From positions 62,001 through 126,000 of the forward strand of contig JAYEVK010000030.1 of NCBI GenBank assembly GCA_036346275.1: DNA of 64,000 nucleotides, in the 5' to 3' direction. The stretch's first letter is position 1, and every line of letters begins with the position of its first letter. This DNA is from Otatea glauca. Lineage: Eukaryota > Streptophyta > Magnoliopsida > Poales > Poaceae. A model generated the notes under the pieces. That model saw only the letters and a program-made list of their open reading frames with translations. It was not told the origin of the DNA and made no database searches. Below are positions 33,480-44,657 of this stretch, piece after piece. Position numbers and translations under genes: made by a program.

Positions 33480-36210
33480 GTGTAGCAACAGTCTTCCGAC
33501 CATTTGGGCTTCTAATCGAGCATCATGCGTGCGGTTCGATGCCCTACGGATGGGATCAAGGTGGATGCAGTCCTTTGTCGGCGTTTGAGCACCGCAAGTA
33601 AATTTGTAAGTCTAAGGGTCGCGCGTTCCTCTCCTGAATGGTTAGACTCAAAAGTCCAAGATGTATCTTGGTTGGGCGTAAGATCCCTACTCCGGTTCGT
33701 GTGGTGGCGTCAGATTCTATTATGCATGATGATCGCACAAGGTTTACAAGCAAGAGTGCCAATGACTTAGTCGGATGTGTTCGATGGCGCTCTCTCTCTT
33801 TTCCTCCCTTTTCTCGGAGCTCCGCCTCCTTTTATACGAAAGGAAGGCGGGTTACATCGAATTGGGAGAGGACAAGGCGACCTACACTAGGAGCTTCGGT
33901 CCTTCGTTCATTGGTGATCAACGCTCGGTCTTGCCCATGCTGGGTCGGTAGCTTAGCTGGTCAGGGCGGTTAGGTATTTCTCCGGGAAACGGCGTACCTG
34001 CCCTCTGCGAACCTTACGGGTGTTGGCGTTCTGCGCTGGCGTCGGCGCGCCTCGGGAGAGGCGTGTCTTCGTCTTGTATGTGACCGGTGATGGGATCGGG
34101 AGCGTGACTTGGTCGATCATTTAAACCTTCGGGAAGGAGGCGCCGCCCTTGTATAGTCACTTTGATTGACCCGTTCGTGGAGTGCGTGGCGGTCGTTTGG
34201 TAGAGGTGCGACACGTGACCCTCGGCGGGAGCGATCTTGGCACGATCGGTCGGGGATTCCGACCTCTGCGGTCGGGAGCCCTGTTTGGTCGGGCCGGGGT
34301 CGTCTCACCGAGGAGGTCGGGAGCTTGGCTCGGTCGGAGACATTTCCTTGGTTGGTCGGGAAGGAAGTCCGTGTGGCTTTGCAGTACTTAGGTCGGTAGT
34401 AAGTGGAAACGGCTGTTGGGCTTGAGCGTGCTTGAGGCGGCTGGTTGGCCACCTTGAATGTGTTGGGTACCCACATTATTAGTATTCGTCGAGAGCCCCG
34501 AACCCTTGAGCGATTTCTGCGATTCGGTTGAGGGTTGAGAATAGTGGTCGGGCCCATGCGGTCAACTCGACCGATTGGGTCAGCGATTCGCCAGTGTACC
34601 CCAACGCATCTGACGGCTGCCTTGGAATTTTGCTCAGGTCATTGAACCGCGGGTCTTTGAATCACCTCGTCGCGCGCGCTGCGCCACGACTTAGCGCGCT
34701 ACCGCTGCTCGTCTTCGGACTACCGGATTCGTGAAGGCGCCGTTTTCGGCGCTTGCATTTATTACGAGGCGTTCAATCTTCCTTCGTCCGGGTATATAAG
34801 GGCGCCACGGTTTGCTTGAGTGATGAACCCTTAAGCGAGAATCCTTTTGTTTTCTTAACTATGGCTTCGGGCACCCTTTAGCCTTCGCTTTTGGTGATGA
34901 TGTCGGGCGGAAGAAGAGGATCCTTGGTGAGCTTTGGGTGAGTTCGATCGGCGATGGCCGAACTCCGGAGGAAGAAGTCGCAGCCGTGATCTTTGTTGCC
35001 GTCGATCTGTTGCTCGAGGTCGCCCGAGGCTCGAGGTAGCAAGGAGGCCCTCCTAGAGGCGATGGCGTGAGGACGCCGACCGTAGTTAGGTGCGGCCGTC
35101 GATGTTCTTTGAGCGGCGGGAGGCGCGGCGCATCGTTCCACATCTGCGGCGGCCGTCCTGTCGACCAGGCAAGGGCCTACCAACATGTCGTCGGTGCCGC
35201 CGGTGCCGTACGGATGTTAAAAGGCTTTGGAGCGGAGGAGGCCTTGCCGTAGTGTAGCGTAACTATTTTTGTACCTGTCGAGTACTATATTGCAAAGTTG
35301 TGTAAAGTTTGAGCCTGTTGGCCTATAATGAAATTTCCTTTATGGATGTCTTCGTTTCGTGCTCGTTTAACGTCGTAGCTAGACCGTGCCTGGGTCGGCA
35401 GGGACGACCGCGATGCCTCTGCGCGAGGTTCGGGTGTCCGAGTGCTCGTTTAACGTCGTAGCTAGACCGTGCCTTGGTCGGCAGGGACGACCGCGATGCC
35501 TCTGCGCGAGGTTCGGGTGTCCGAGTGCTCGTTTAACGTCGTAGCTAGACCGTGCCTGGGTCGGCAGGGACGACCGCGATGCCTCTGCGCGAGGTTCGGG
35601 TGTCCGAGTGCTCGTTTAACGTCGTAGCTAGACCGTGCAGGTCGGCGGGGACAACCGCGATGCCTCTGCGCGAGGTTGGTGTCCGAGTGCTCGTTTAACG
35701 TCGTAGCTAGACCGCGCCTTGGTCGGCGGGGGCGACCGCGATGCCTCTGCGAGGTTCGGTGTCCGAGTGCTCGTTTAACGTCGTAGCTAGACCGTGCCTT
35801 GGTCGGCGAGGACGACCGCGATGCCTCTACGCGAGGTTCGGTGTCCGAGTGCTCGTTTAACGTCGTAGCTAGACCGCACTGGGTCGGCAGGGACGGCCGG
35901 GATGCCTCTGCGCGAGGTTCGGTGTCCGAGTGCTCGTTTAACGTCGTAGCCGGGCGTAGGCTCGTTTACGTCGTAGCCGGGCGTAGGCTCGTTTACGTCG
36001 TAGCTGGACGTGGGGCGTCCATCCCGAGTCCTCGTCTGGCGAGGGGAGCTGCGAGAGGAGTGGCCACCGTCTATCCCACACGTATACCCCATCCGCAGGT
36101 GTGGGACCTAAGCCTACGTCCAGCTACGACGTTAAACGAGCACTCGGACACCCGAACCTTACGCAGAGGTATCGCGACCGTCCTGTCGACCAGGCAAGGG
36201 CCTACCAACA
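33480..36210 (+). mobile_element. LTR-retrotransposon-derived non-coding block (LARD-like), nested in the hAT-like relic
   Basis: The block is GC-rich, unlike the flanks. It contains a promoter-like TATATAAGGGCG (34793-34804) and the phrase GTCGACCAGGCAAGGGCC followed by TACCAACA twice, ending near 35189 and again near 36210, each time with terminal CA as for an LTR end. Between these lies the 83 bp tandem array. No gag or pol frame was seen. The many open frames here are GC-driven. The left border is not defined and no matching 5 bp duplication was found. Confidence 0.5.
35359..36030. repeat. Minisatellite array: about 7 units of 79-83 bp, then 3 of about 27 bp
   Basis: The word GTGCTCGTTTAACGTCGTAG recurs at 35359, 35442, 35525, 35608, 35687, 35767, 35849 and 35930 (spacings 83, 83, 83, 79, 80, 82, 81). 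Units share GACCGTGCCTTGGTCGGC and GCGATGCCTCTGCGCGAGG. After 35940 a shorter unit (GTAGCCGGGCGTAGGCTCGT) repeats three times. At 36110-36175 one unit appears in inverted orientation. Confidence 0.95.
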
Positions 36211-38495
36211 GTCACAGACACGAGTTATGATAGATCGAGCTTTTCTTGGCCGTTTTGACTAAACTGATCCATACGCCGATTTGTACGTAAGAGACACATC
36301 GTCGAGTACCTTCACGATCGAGAGAATTATCTGATGGATGGCTCATTATGAACATTGGAAGTCTGACTACCTATCGCGGGACATGACCTGAGAGAATACA
36401 AGCAGCTGCATGAGAGAAGGTATCACGAGGTCATTGTCGATAACCAGAAGGTGGAGTTTGCACCATAAGCATACTACTACTCGTAGGTACGTAAATGCAT
36501 TGTCGTCCGTGCTTAGCATGATCCTACTCCTTTAATTATGCATCTTCTTGCAATACATGTTCGTATTGTATATTCATTCTTCAATTATGGCTCTTGAAGG
36601 TGGTTCAGGACTTCGAGCTGAGCGTTGCATTCTAGCGTCATCCGTGCTTTCACAGGTAGTTCTCATGTGCTCATGTATGGTAATATTTATGGTGTATATG
36701 TGATAAATTGTCATATGTATCAATTTCATTTCATGCCTATTATTGTGATGCAAATTTACATTGATTATTTCTAATTGTGATCCTCAAAATCCAAATATTA
36801 GTCGAAATGCTGGTGAAAATTTTAATTTCACGGATTGATAATCATCTAAAATTTTATGGCAAGATTAATGATGCATCACGACCATCCAAACAAAATTTCA
36901 AAATTTTCTAACGTAGTTTCAAGCATTTTCATTCGGACATCACCCTTCGTCGAATTTTTAAAAATCCCTTGAGATTTATCATCATCTGAAAAATTTATGA
37001 AAAGATTAGTGATATGTCAGAATCATGCACAAAAAAATTCAAAAATTTCTAACATGATGAAAGACCGAGATGGCGATCAGAGGGGTGTGAATGATCCCAA
37101 ATTAAAATATGTTCACTAAGGAAGATCACAAATGCAGATTTTCACCCAAATAAACCAAGCCAAAACCCATAAATATCAAATGGAAGCGAAAGGGTTAATT
37201 TTTACAAAAAATCAGCTTGAGGCCAGTGCTACCGCACTCTGGGGCTGGAACTATCGTGTTACTGTAGCCACAGTAAAATCAGGCATATGAATAGCGTTTT
37301 CAGGACGGGTTCAAAAGGAAACTTGATGAATCTTTTGATCCATTGATTCAAACTCAATGAAACTTGGTAGATAAGGTCATCGGGATGTCAGGAACTTATT
37401 CCAACCTTCAATCCAAGGGATTGACGTCAAAGTTCGACCTTCTTGCCGGGAAGGAAGAACGCACCAAGTTTCGGCAAAAATAAAAAAAACTTCGATCAAG
37501 GCTTGCTTGTGGGGTTTTGATGATCAAAGTGATCTTGAATAACTTCCCACACGTCCCAGCAAGCAAGAGAATACAAAGAAACTCAAGGATACGCAATCTA
37601 CAAGATCAAGCATTTAAGAACACAAAAGATCAATTTCTTGCAACAAGAACGCATGGATAGCCTAGATGATTGAAACAGGATTTCAAGAAAGAATCAATCA
37701 TAAACCTCAGCAAAAGATTCATCAGCAATTAGAAGGAGGGGAGGCAAATCCAAATTGCGTAAATGTAAATTGTAAGAAAGTAAATGCGAAATTTAGATTG
37801 CGTAATTTAAATGAGTAATGTAAATACGTAAAGGAAATGAAACATGAACATAAATGAAAAACATTTCATTTCTGGAAGGAGAGGTTACAAAGCCTCACAT
37901 TCATATGGGCAAAGCTCAAAAGAGCATCAAAAACCTCAAAACCTTCACACGGGGGGAAGGCTACCCCTCCACCCCTATTTATACAACTCTTGGGCCACCT
38001 ACCACCCTTGGATGAGCCTCTAAACCCTAGAGCATCCATCAAGGGCTAGGATTAACCCACTCAACCAGCCATACAAGGGCTAACCCAAAACCCTACTGAA
38101 CATGGGTTTTCTTGCACGGATCTCAAAGCAAGCTACACTTATCCACTACTCTATCTTCCGAAGCGCAACCCGACAGCTCTCTTTGACCTAAGTAGTGATA
38201 ATCTAGCTTCTCCATTGATCTCTTGTCTCTTAGGACTGCACCGACTTCATCTCCGCCATCTTCCGCGAACATCCGCCAACATGAACCTCGGCCATTCCAT
38301 GCCTAGTTCCGACCTCCTTCGCCTCACCATGACCACCAAATGAAGTCCTACATCCACAAAGACAAGAAAACCCTTCTTGGTTCCACCGTTAACCCAGTGC
38401 AATAATTCTATCACGAATTGGGGTTAGAACAAACCAAAACGGACAAAAACACTTCACCCAAATGCAAACATCCTGTTTTCAATACAGCAGAGATC
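36211..38495. other. Transposon-derived spacer
   Basis: 36340-36470 has a short frame (EHWKSDYLSRDMT, then after a frame slip HERRYHEVIVDNQKVEFAP) that looks like decayed coding sequence of unknown family. 36780-37060 contains two diverged copies of an AATTTTCTAAC-type block. CAGAGGGGTGTGAATGAT near 37081 resembles CAGAGGGGGGTGAATGATTG at 31231, inside the hAT element. No gene is called. Confidence 0.4.
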
Positions 38496-38500
38496 TTTTC

Positions 38501-38890
38501 AATTTTTTATGATTTTTTATGTTGCTCATATGAAAAACTTGTCAATATTAAAAAGTTGTGTTTTAAAATTCTATACAACTTTTATGTAGAACACATAATT
38601 TTTTGAGCACGGGAAGACCTTCAAAAAGGCATATTACTGCACGCTATCAAAATCGATCCGGCGTAAACGTGAGATTCTCTGTTAACCTTCCCGATTTTCT
38701 ATGATTTTTTATGTTGTTCAAATGAAAAACTTGTCAACACGAAAAAGATGTATCTTGAAATTATCTACAACTTTCATGTAGACCAAATAAATATTTGAGC
38801 AAGGAAAGACCGTCAAAAATGCTAAATACTGCTGATTATCAAAACCGGTCCGGCGTAAACGTGAAACTCACTGAGACTCGGTCCGGCGTG
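38501..38890. repeat. Tandem duplication, period about 192 bp
   Basis: ATGATTTTTTATGTTG(C/T)TCA..ATGAAAAACTTGTCAA is present near 38509 and 38701. Each copy continues through a CTACAACTTT(T/C)ATGTAGA block, GAAGACC/GAAAGACC and a final TCCGGCGTAAACGTGA. Confidence 0.85.
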
Positions 38891-39170
38891 AAAAAATCAG
38901 TCCGGCGCAAATAGAAAACTCTCTGTTTCCCTCTTTCCTTGGTCCGGCGCGAATGGGAAACTCTCTGTTTCTCATTTCCCTTAGTCCGGCGCGAATGGGA
39001 AACTCTCTGTTTCTCATTTCCCTTGGTACGGTGCAAACGCGAAGTCTATTCTAAATCGGTCCACATAAAAGCAAATCATTTCTACCCCGGTCCGGCGCAA
39101 ATGCAACTCATGCAACATTTGGTCCGGCGCAAATGGAAAATTCTCTGTTTCCCTCTTCCAACTTGAAAAC
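38650..39170. repeat. Array of GGTCCGGCGCRAA motifs
   Basis: Around nine copies of (G)GTCCGGCG(T/C)RAA lie at about 38655, 38849, 38880, 38901, 38941, 38984, 39027 (degenerate), 39090 and 39121. The core 38941-39023 is a near-perfect 43 bp tandem pair including GGGAAACTCTCTGTTTCTCA. It lies in transposon-derived DNA with no product recognised. Confidence 0.85.
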
Positions 39171-40200
39171 CATTTTAAATCCAAACTCAAATCTAAGCTA
39201 TCCTAGATCACATAAAATCAAATACTCATCATAAGCATGGATAGACCTCCACATGGTCCTTCACATGATTTGTTCTATTTTTTATTCGGTTCAAACTTGC
39301 CGGTCAGTGTTTTCTCAGGATAGTAGCAATGTTCGAATTTTTAAAAATTCCATCGGCCTCATAATTTTATGAAATTTCTATGGAAACATCAATGATGTGT
39401 TAGGACCCTTCACAAAAAATCAAAATTTTTCGTCATTGTTTGACCCAGTTTTCGGACGGTGGAAATACACTGAAATCTCGGCAAGTCTCACGAGATTTTG
39501 GTATTCCGATCCAAATTCATTTTTCGGTAGAAAAAAATAGATTTGAATTTTTGTTTTTGAATTTTGTCCTAATTTAATCGAAAGATCTCGACGAGATTTC
39601 ATATTTCGTTACCTTCAAGATATTATCCAAAATAAGATTTGAAACCTTATCTTCATTGATCTCTTTCGATTCCAGAGGTTGGAATAGCGCTCCATTTGTC
39701 TTGGGATGCCGACCACAATATAATAGTAAGTGTTTGACCCAACGTGTGCACACTTCATTTCCCCTCTTCGTGGCATTTCTCCTTCATTATGAAAAGTGGA
39801 AAATTTTTGGTAATTTATGTTTAATTAACTTCTCATGTCTACCAGGGCACGAAACTGATGCCATCCGGTTTCTAAAACTATACTCTATCAGTGACTTACT
39901 ATTTGGTTAGGTAACTAATCCACATCAAATTTCATAGATAGTGAACGGTCAAACGAAGAGATTATTTGAATCACCTATGCAACTAAAAAAAAAAATAATA
40001 CCCCTCAACCATAACATACTCTCGCGGTATGACATCATCATCATGTCTCTCTGACCGATAGCCAGAGTACTATTTATACGAATGTTATTTACATGAATTC
40101 CCCTCTATGACTTTTTGAAGGTTTGAACTGGTGACACGTAAAATCACTAGCTAATTATTTGGACCTTTTAAAAACTGTAAAAATGTACACGTGGTCAAAG
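39171..40200. other. Spacer upstream of the E2 gene
   Basis: 39290-39640 has repeated GAAATCTCG/CGAGATTTC words also found at 31940-32620. This suggests that 31.9-39.6 kb is one large, multiply interrupted element or group of related elements. 39660-40200 is AT-rich with no gene. Confidence 0.4.
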
Positions 40201-40444
40201 AAGAGTAGGAACTAGAAGGGCAAAGAGAAACAAGAAGGAAGATGGGCCACTGGTTGGTGGGGACAGGAGAGGGGTGCCCCCCATTTTCCAGATCTCATTA
40301 TTACACCTCCGCTCTGCCCCCTCTCGCAAGCCGGAAAGATCAAAAAGGGCAAAAATCAAACCAAATCAAATCGAATCGCAACACGGTGGTCTTCTCTCCC
40401 CTTTCCTCTTCTTCCACCCGCCGCCGCGGCCGTGACTCCGGCGA
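40201..40444 (+). promoter_or_regulatory. Proximal promoter and leader of the E2 gene
   Basis: The sequence passes from AT-rich spacer to a C/T-rich leader (40380-40440, CTTCTCTCCCCTTTCCTCTT) directly before the ATG at 40445. No strong TATA box was seen, as is common for housekeeping genes. Confidence 0.35.
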
Positions 40445-40497
40445 ATGGCGTCCCGCATCGCGTCTCGCCTCCTCCGCCGCTCCAACGCTGTAACACC

Positions 40498-40535
<38 letters not shown>

Positions 40536-43500
40536 ATGTACGTGTACGAGTTTTTATTTGCGTATTTGCGATGGCAGCTAGGTCCCCTCATTTGGGGAGA
40601 GAATGATTTAGGGTTTACGGGGGTGGTTCCATGCTTCGGTGTGATTGTCCGACTTGATGGGTGTTTTTCTCGGACTCGTCTGCTCGGATGATGCGAGATC
40701 TCTGGTTGGATTCGGGGGAAATTATTGTTGCATCGGATAGGGCTGGGCTGATGGGTTTGGGGGCTCAGTGAGTCTGCGGGATGCGCGTTCGGCTTGATTC
40801 GGTGGAGAACGGTGACGATTAGGCGGGTGGGGATTGCGCAGATTAGGGTTCCAACTTGTGCGCTTGCTGTGTAAACCTTAGTGAGCCTTGAATAATTGTG
40901 CTATGATTCTTTACTTTTATCTAGTTCCTACCAGCAAATAGAAAGAAACCTTTCCGTGCTTTAACAGGACAGCAGTTTAATAAGCGACTAACAAGCACTG
41001 CACTACATGTTAGATTAGATCGATACTAATTTCCTTTTTTCATTCATGCTTATGTATTGCATTTCAGGCCCTGCTGATTAAGTACGGTCTGTTGATGAAA
41101 AGTAATCTGTGCTTGTCCTGGTTTATGTTATGCTGCTGTTGGTCATACAATCATTATCTTATCTGCCAAACAAGCACCTGGATCAATTGATGATCTTAGA
41201 CCTACCACATCAGTTATGATTTATGAAGATATTAGGAAAATAGTCTTCTCAACTAATGCAATTGCCGTTGCATAGTGTATGAAAAAGAATAATAAATGCA
41301 GTCGTTGGCCAGTAGCTAGTTCCAGCTGATGCACGAAAAGTTTAGCAGTTCAGCTTTCGCCTCTGATTACGCGTCCACTATTTAGAACAATTCTCAGTTC
41401 AATGGGTGCATATGCGATATTTTTTACAAAATATGTGCAACTATGTATATTAGTTCTGGGGGTACAAAGATGTAATGTGTTTAAGGTATTACACCATAAA
41501 AGCTTGAAAAGTTGCACAACTGAGCTGCTCCACTCTGCCAACCTATCTACGTTACTGCTACTGGTTTACACTTTGTTAATCTGGAAATATAGTTTACTAA
41601 CAGTTCTTGGCAGTTGTGGTCTCATTATTTTACTATTATAAGTTCACATGTATAGCAATACAGCATATAGAATGTTACACTTCATTCTGCTGGTTTATAT
41701 AGAAAATAAAGTTTCTTGGCATTGGTTACTTATTTAGAGTTAAGTTATCCTTGCTCACCATTATAATTCACATGCAGACACTATGCCTCCTGAGGAGTTC
41801 TACACATGTCAGAAACTACAACAGTCAACTTTCAGGTTATTAGTTTGACAACTGCTATTTTGAATACTGGTTAGTGGTCACTACCTTCTACTCTAATTTC
41901 TGGGTGCTTTCTTCAGCTTCTATTCCATTTGGTTCCCGAAGCTCAAAGCTTACGAGGTAAGTACTGTCCTGATCAGTTGAAATGTTGTTACATTTATTTT
42001 TATTTTTCTGTTGATACATGCACTAAATGGTTGCCTCTAATTGAATATCGTAGAAGGCCTTATTACTTGCAAAATGCCTCTCCATACCAACTTTGGAGTA
42101 GGTCATTTGCATCAGACAATGGTAAACTACAGTAGCCTTTTTGAGGTAGATAATGTTTTATAAATTTGCTCCTGGTTATGTGCTTATTGACTTCTCTTTT
42201 GTAGGAGACAAGGTCGAAGCTGTTGTGCCCTTCATGGGTGAATCTGTAACCGATGGAACTCTTGCTAACTTCTTGAAGAGTATGCCCCCACCCCCCCAAC
42301 ACACACACAAAAAAAAATGCACACACACAAGTAATCAAGGTCATTCAATTCACTATTAACATTTCTGCAATACAGAACCTGGTGACAAAGTTGAGGCTGA
42401 TGAACCCATAGCACAGATTGAAACTGATAAGGTATTGGTACCCTAGTCTCTTTGGATTCTGTTTGACATGTGGAACGTAGCACTTGTGAATGGTCATTTA
42501 AAACGGAATTTTTCCTTTCTGTATTCCAGGTTACTATAGACATTGCTAGTCCTGAAGCTGGTGTTATTGAAAAGGTGAACAATGCTGTGCCTTTTAGCTT
42601 CCATTCTGCTTTCATTATCATAGTTTACCCTCTGCTTGAGCTATTAGCAATGTTGCTATTTTCCTGACTGTGTCGTTGCTTTCCAGTTCATTGCTAGTGA
42701 AGGTGATACAGTTACTCCAGGCACCAAAGTTGCTATCATATCAAAGTCTGCAACACCCACTGAAACGCATGCTGCTCCATCTGAGGATACTACCCAGAAA
42801 GAAACCTCCCCACCAAAAGTTGAGGAGAAATCACCAAAAGCAGAAGAGAAATCACCAAAAGTAGAACCTCCCAAGATGCAAGCGCCAAAGCCAACTACAC
42901 CACCACCAAAAACCTCCCCTACAGAACCACAACTCCCTCCAAAAGAACGAGAGCGGCGGGTAAGGCCAATCTTCATCAACAAACTGTTGCACAAATTTAC
43001 TTTAGAGGGACAAGCACATCTTTACCATAATAATTGCAGGTGCCAATGCCAAGGCTCAGGAAGCGATTGCAAACCGTCTGAAGGATTCTCAGAACACCTT
43101 TGCAATGCTGACCACATTTAATGAAGTTGACATGTAAGTGTTTCAGTAGTCCTTTCGCTGTTCTTATAATACAATAGTTTACATAGTATGTTAGATTCCT
43201 TTCCAGTCGTCTTATCTTTGCGTTTTCTTCTATCATCACCTACAAAATGTGCATGCTTTCTTACACAGCTGAGATCCTATCTAGCATATCTTGAGGAGTT
43301 TTATGATTTGCCCCAGCATGTTGGCTGGTAACAAAACACTCTTTTAGGGCACATGACAATATACGGTTACTGGTCACCATCTACCATATTTGAGGAGTTC
43401 TTAAGATTTGCCTCACCACCCTGGCAATTAACAATATACTGTGTTAAGGTACATTCCAATATATGATTATTGAATCCCTATAGATTTTTGGGGCGATTCC

Positions 43501-44657
43501 TTTTTTGCCATCGAAAGTTTGTATCATCCCTTATATACCACTTGTTGTGTCACTGACATGTGGGATTTTGGAAATTTCCAGTGGCATATAAGGAATTAAC
43601 CCTAGATTTTTTTTTCCAGTAGCACTGACCAAAAGAGTACCCATTTCTTTGCAAATAAACGGGTTATTAGTACATGATTCACTTACACAAAAACTTAAGT
43701 AATATTTTTCTTGCATGCCACAAGTGTTCCTCAATAAACTCAGCTAGATAAGCTGTATTGTTTTCTCCTTCACTGTTTGATATTACTATGCAGGACCAAT
43801 TTGATGAAGCTACGGTCTGATTATAAGGATGAGTTTGTCACCAAGCATGGTGTCAAATTGGGTCTGATGTCTTGTTTTGTCAAGGTACTTAACAGTTCTA
43901 TGCATTTCTGAACTATTGCTTGGTAATTTCACTAATTCATTCTATTGTGCTAATTCCATTTGATTTGGCAGGCTGCTGTTTCTGCACTTCAAAACCAGCC
44001 AATTGTCAATGCTGTCATCGACGGTGACGACATCATATACAGAGACTACGTTGATGTCAGTGTTGCTGTTGGTACTTCCAAGGTACTATGATACGTATAA
44101 TATATAACTGTCATGTGCTGAATCTAAATGTTTCCTATATGTTTTGACTATCATGCGAATCTCCAATTTTAGGGTCTTGTGGTACCTGTTATCCGAGATG
44201 CTGATACCATGAACTTTGCTGACATCGAGAAAGGGTTGAACAACCTTGCAAAGAAAGCTAATGAGGTGCACTTTCAATTGACGAGATGGCAGGAGGAACA
44301 TTCACCATCTCCAATGGCGGTGTCTATGGAAGCCTTATCAGCACGCCTATCATCAACCCCCCACAGGTACTGCTCTTCTTTCCTGGCACTTGCAGAAGTC
44401 TTTTCAGTGCATTTCATATCAGGAAGATATTCATTCATCTGAAACACAATTTACGTCTAATGCAGTCAGCGATTCTTGGGATGCACTCCATTGTGCAACG
44501 CCCTGTGGTTGTGGATGGCAACATCCTTGCGAGGCCGATGATGTACCTCGCGCTGACATACGACCACAGGTTGATTGATGGCAGAGAGGCCGTTTTCTTC
44601 CTGCGCCGCATCAAGGACGTGGTTCAAGACCCACGGAGGTTGCTCCTTGACATATAA
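40445..44657 (+). CDS. DLST: Dihydrolipoyllysine succinyltransferase, E2 of 2-oxoglutarate dehydrogenase, 13 exons; two apparent 1-bp deletions
   Basis: Mitochondrial TCA-cycle enzyme transferring succinyl groups to CoA. Exons: 40445-40489, 41778-41835, 41917-41956, 42054-42121, 42205-42279, 42376-42431, 42530-42574, 42687-42959, 43040-43133, 43794-43884, 43972-44082, 44173-44366, 44466-44657, all GT-AG. The presequence MASRIASRLLRRSNA is Arg-rich. The lipoyl domain has the attachment lysine in ETDK (about 114). A Pro/Lys/Glu linker follows, then the catalytic domain with DHRLIDG (His418, Asp422 by family register). Exons 9 and 12 are each one base short: near 43066 (RKR|IANRLKD expected, RKRLQTV* read) and near 44265 (KKANE|GALS expected). 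As written, translation stops before the catalytic domain. Everything else is conserved, so assembly error or very recent inactivation is likely. Confidence 0.9.
40498..40536. repeat. (CT)n(GT)n compound microsatellite in E2 intron 1
   Basis: About eleven CT dinucleotides run directly into about seven GT dinucleotides, starting 9 bp after the exon 1 donor. A likely length-variable marker. Confidence 0.95.
43282..43480. repeat. Tandem duplication in E2 intron 9, about 100 bp
   Basis: CATATCTTGAGGAGTTTT..GATTTGCC..AACAAAACAC..CAATATACGGTTACTG is followed by a diverged copy, CATATTTGAGGAGTTCTTAA..GATTTGCC..AACAATATAC..CAATATATGATTATTG. Confidence 0.7.

Noticed and set aside
35359..36030. Possible CRISPR-like array because of regularly spaced repeats
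   Set aside because: Units are contiguous 79-83 bp tandem copies without unique spacers, in plant nuclear DNA. It is a minisatellite within retroelement sequence.
33525..36230. Many GC-rich open frames, some over 100 codons
   Set aside because: They overlap each other on both strands within LTR-derived and tandem-repeat DNA. Frame-to-frame composition follows the repeats and no domain is recognisable.
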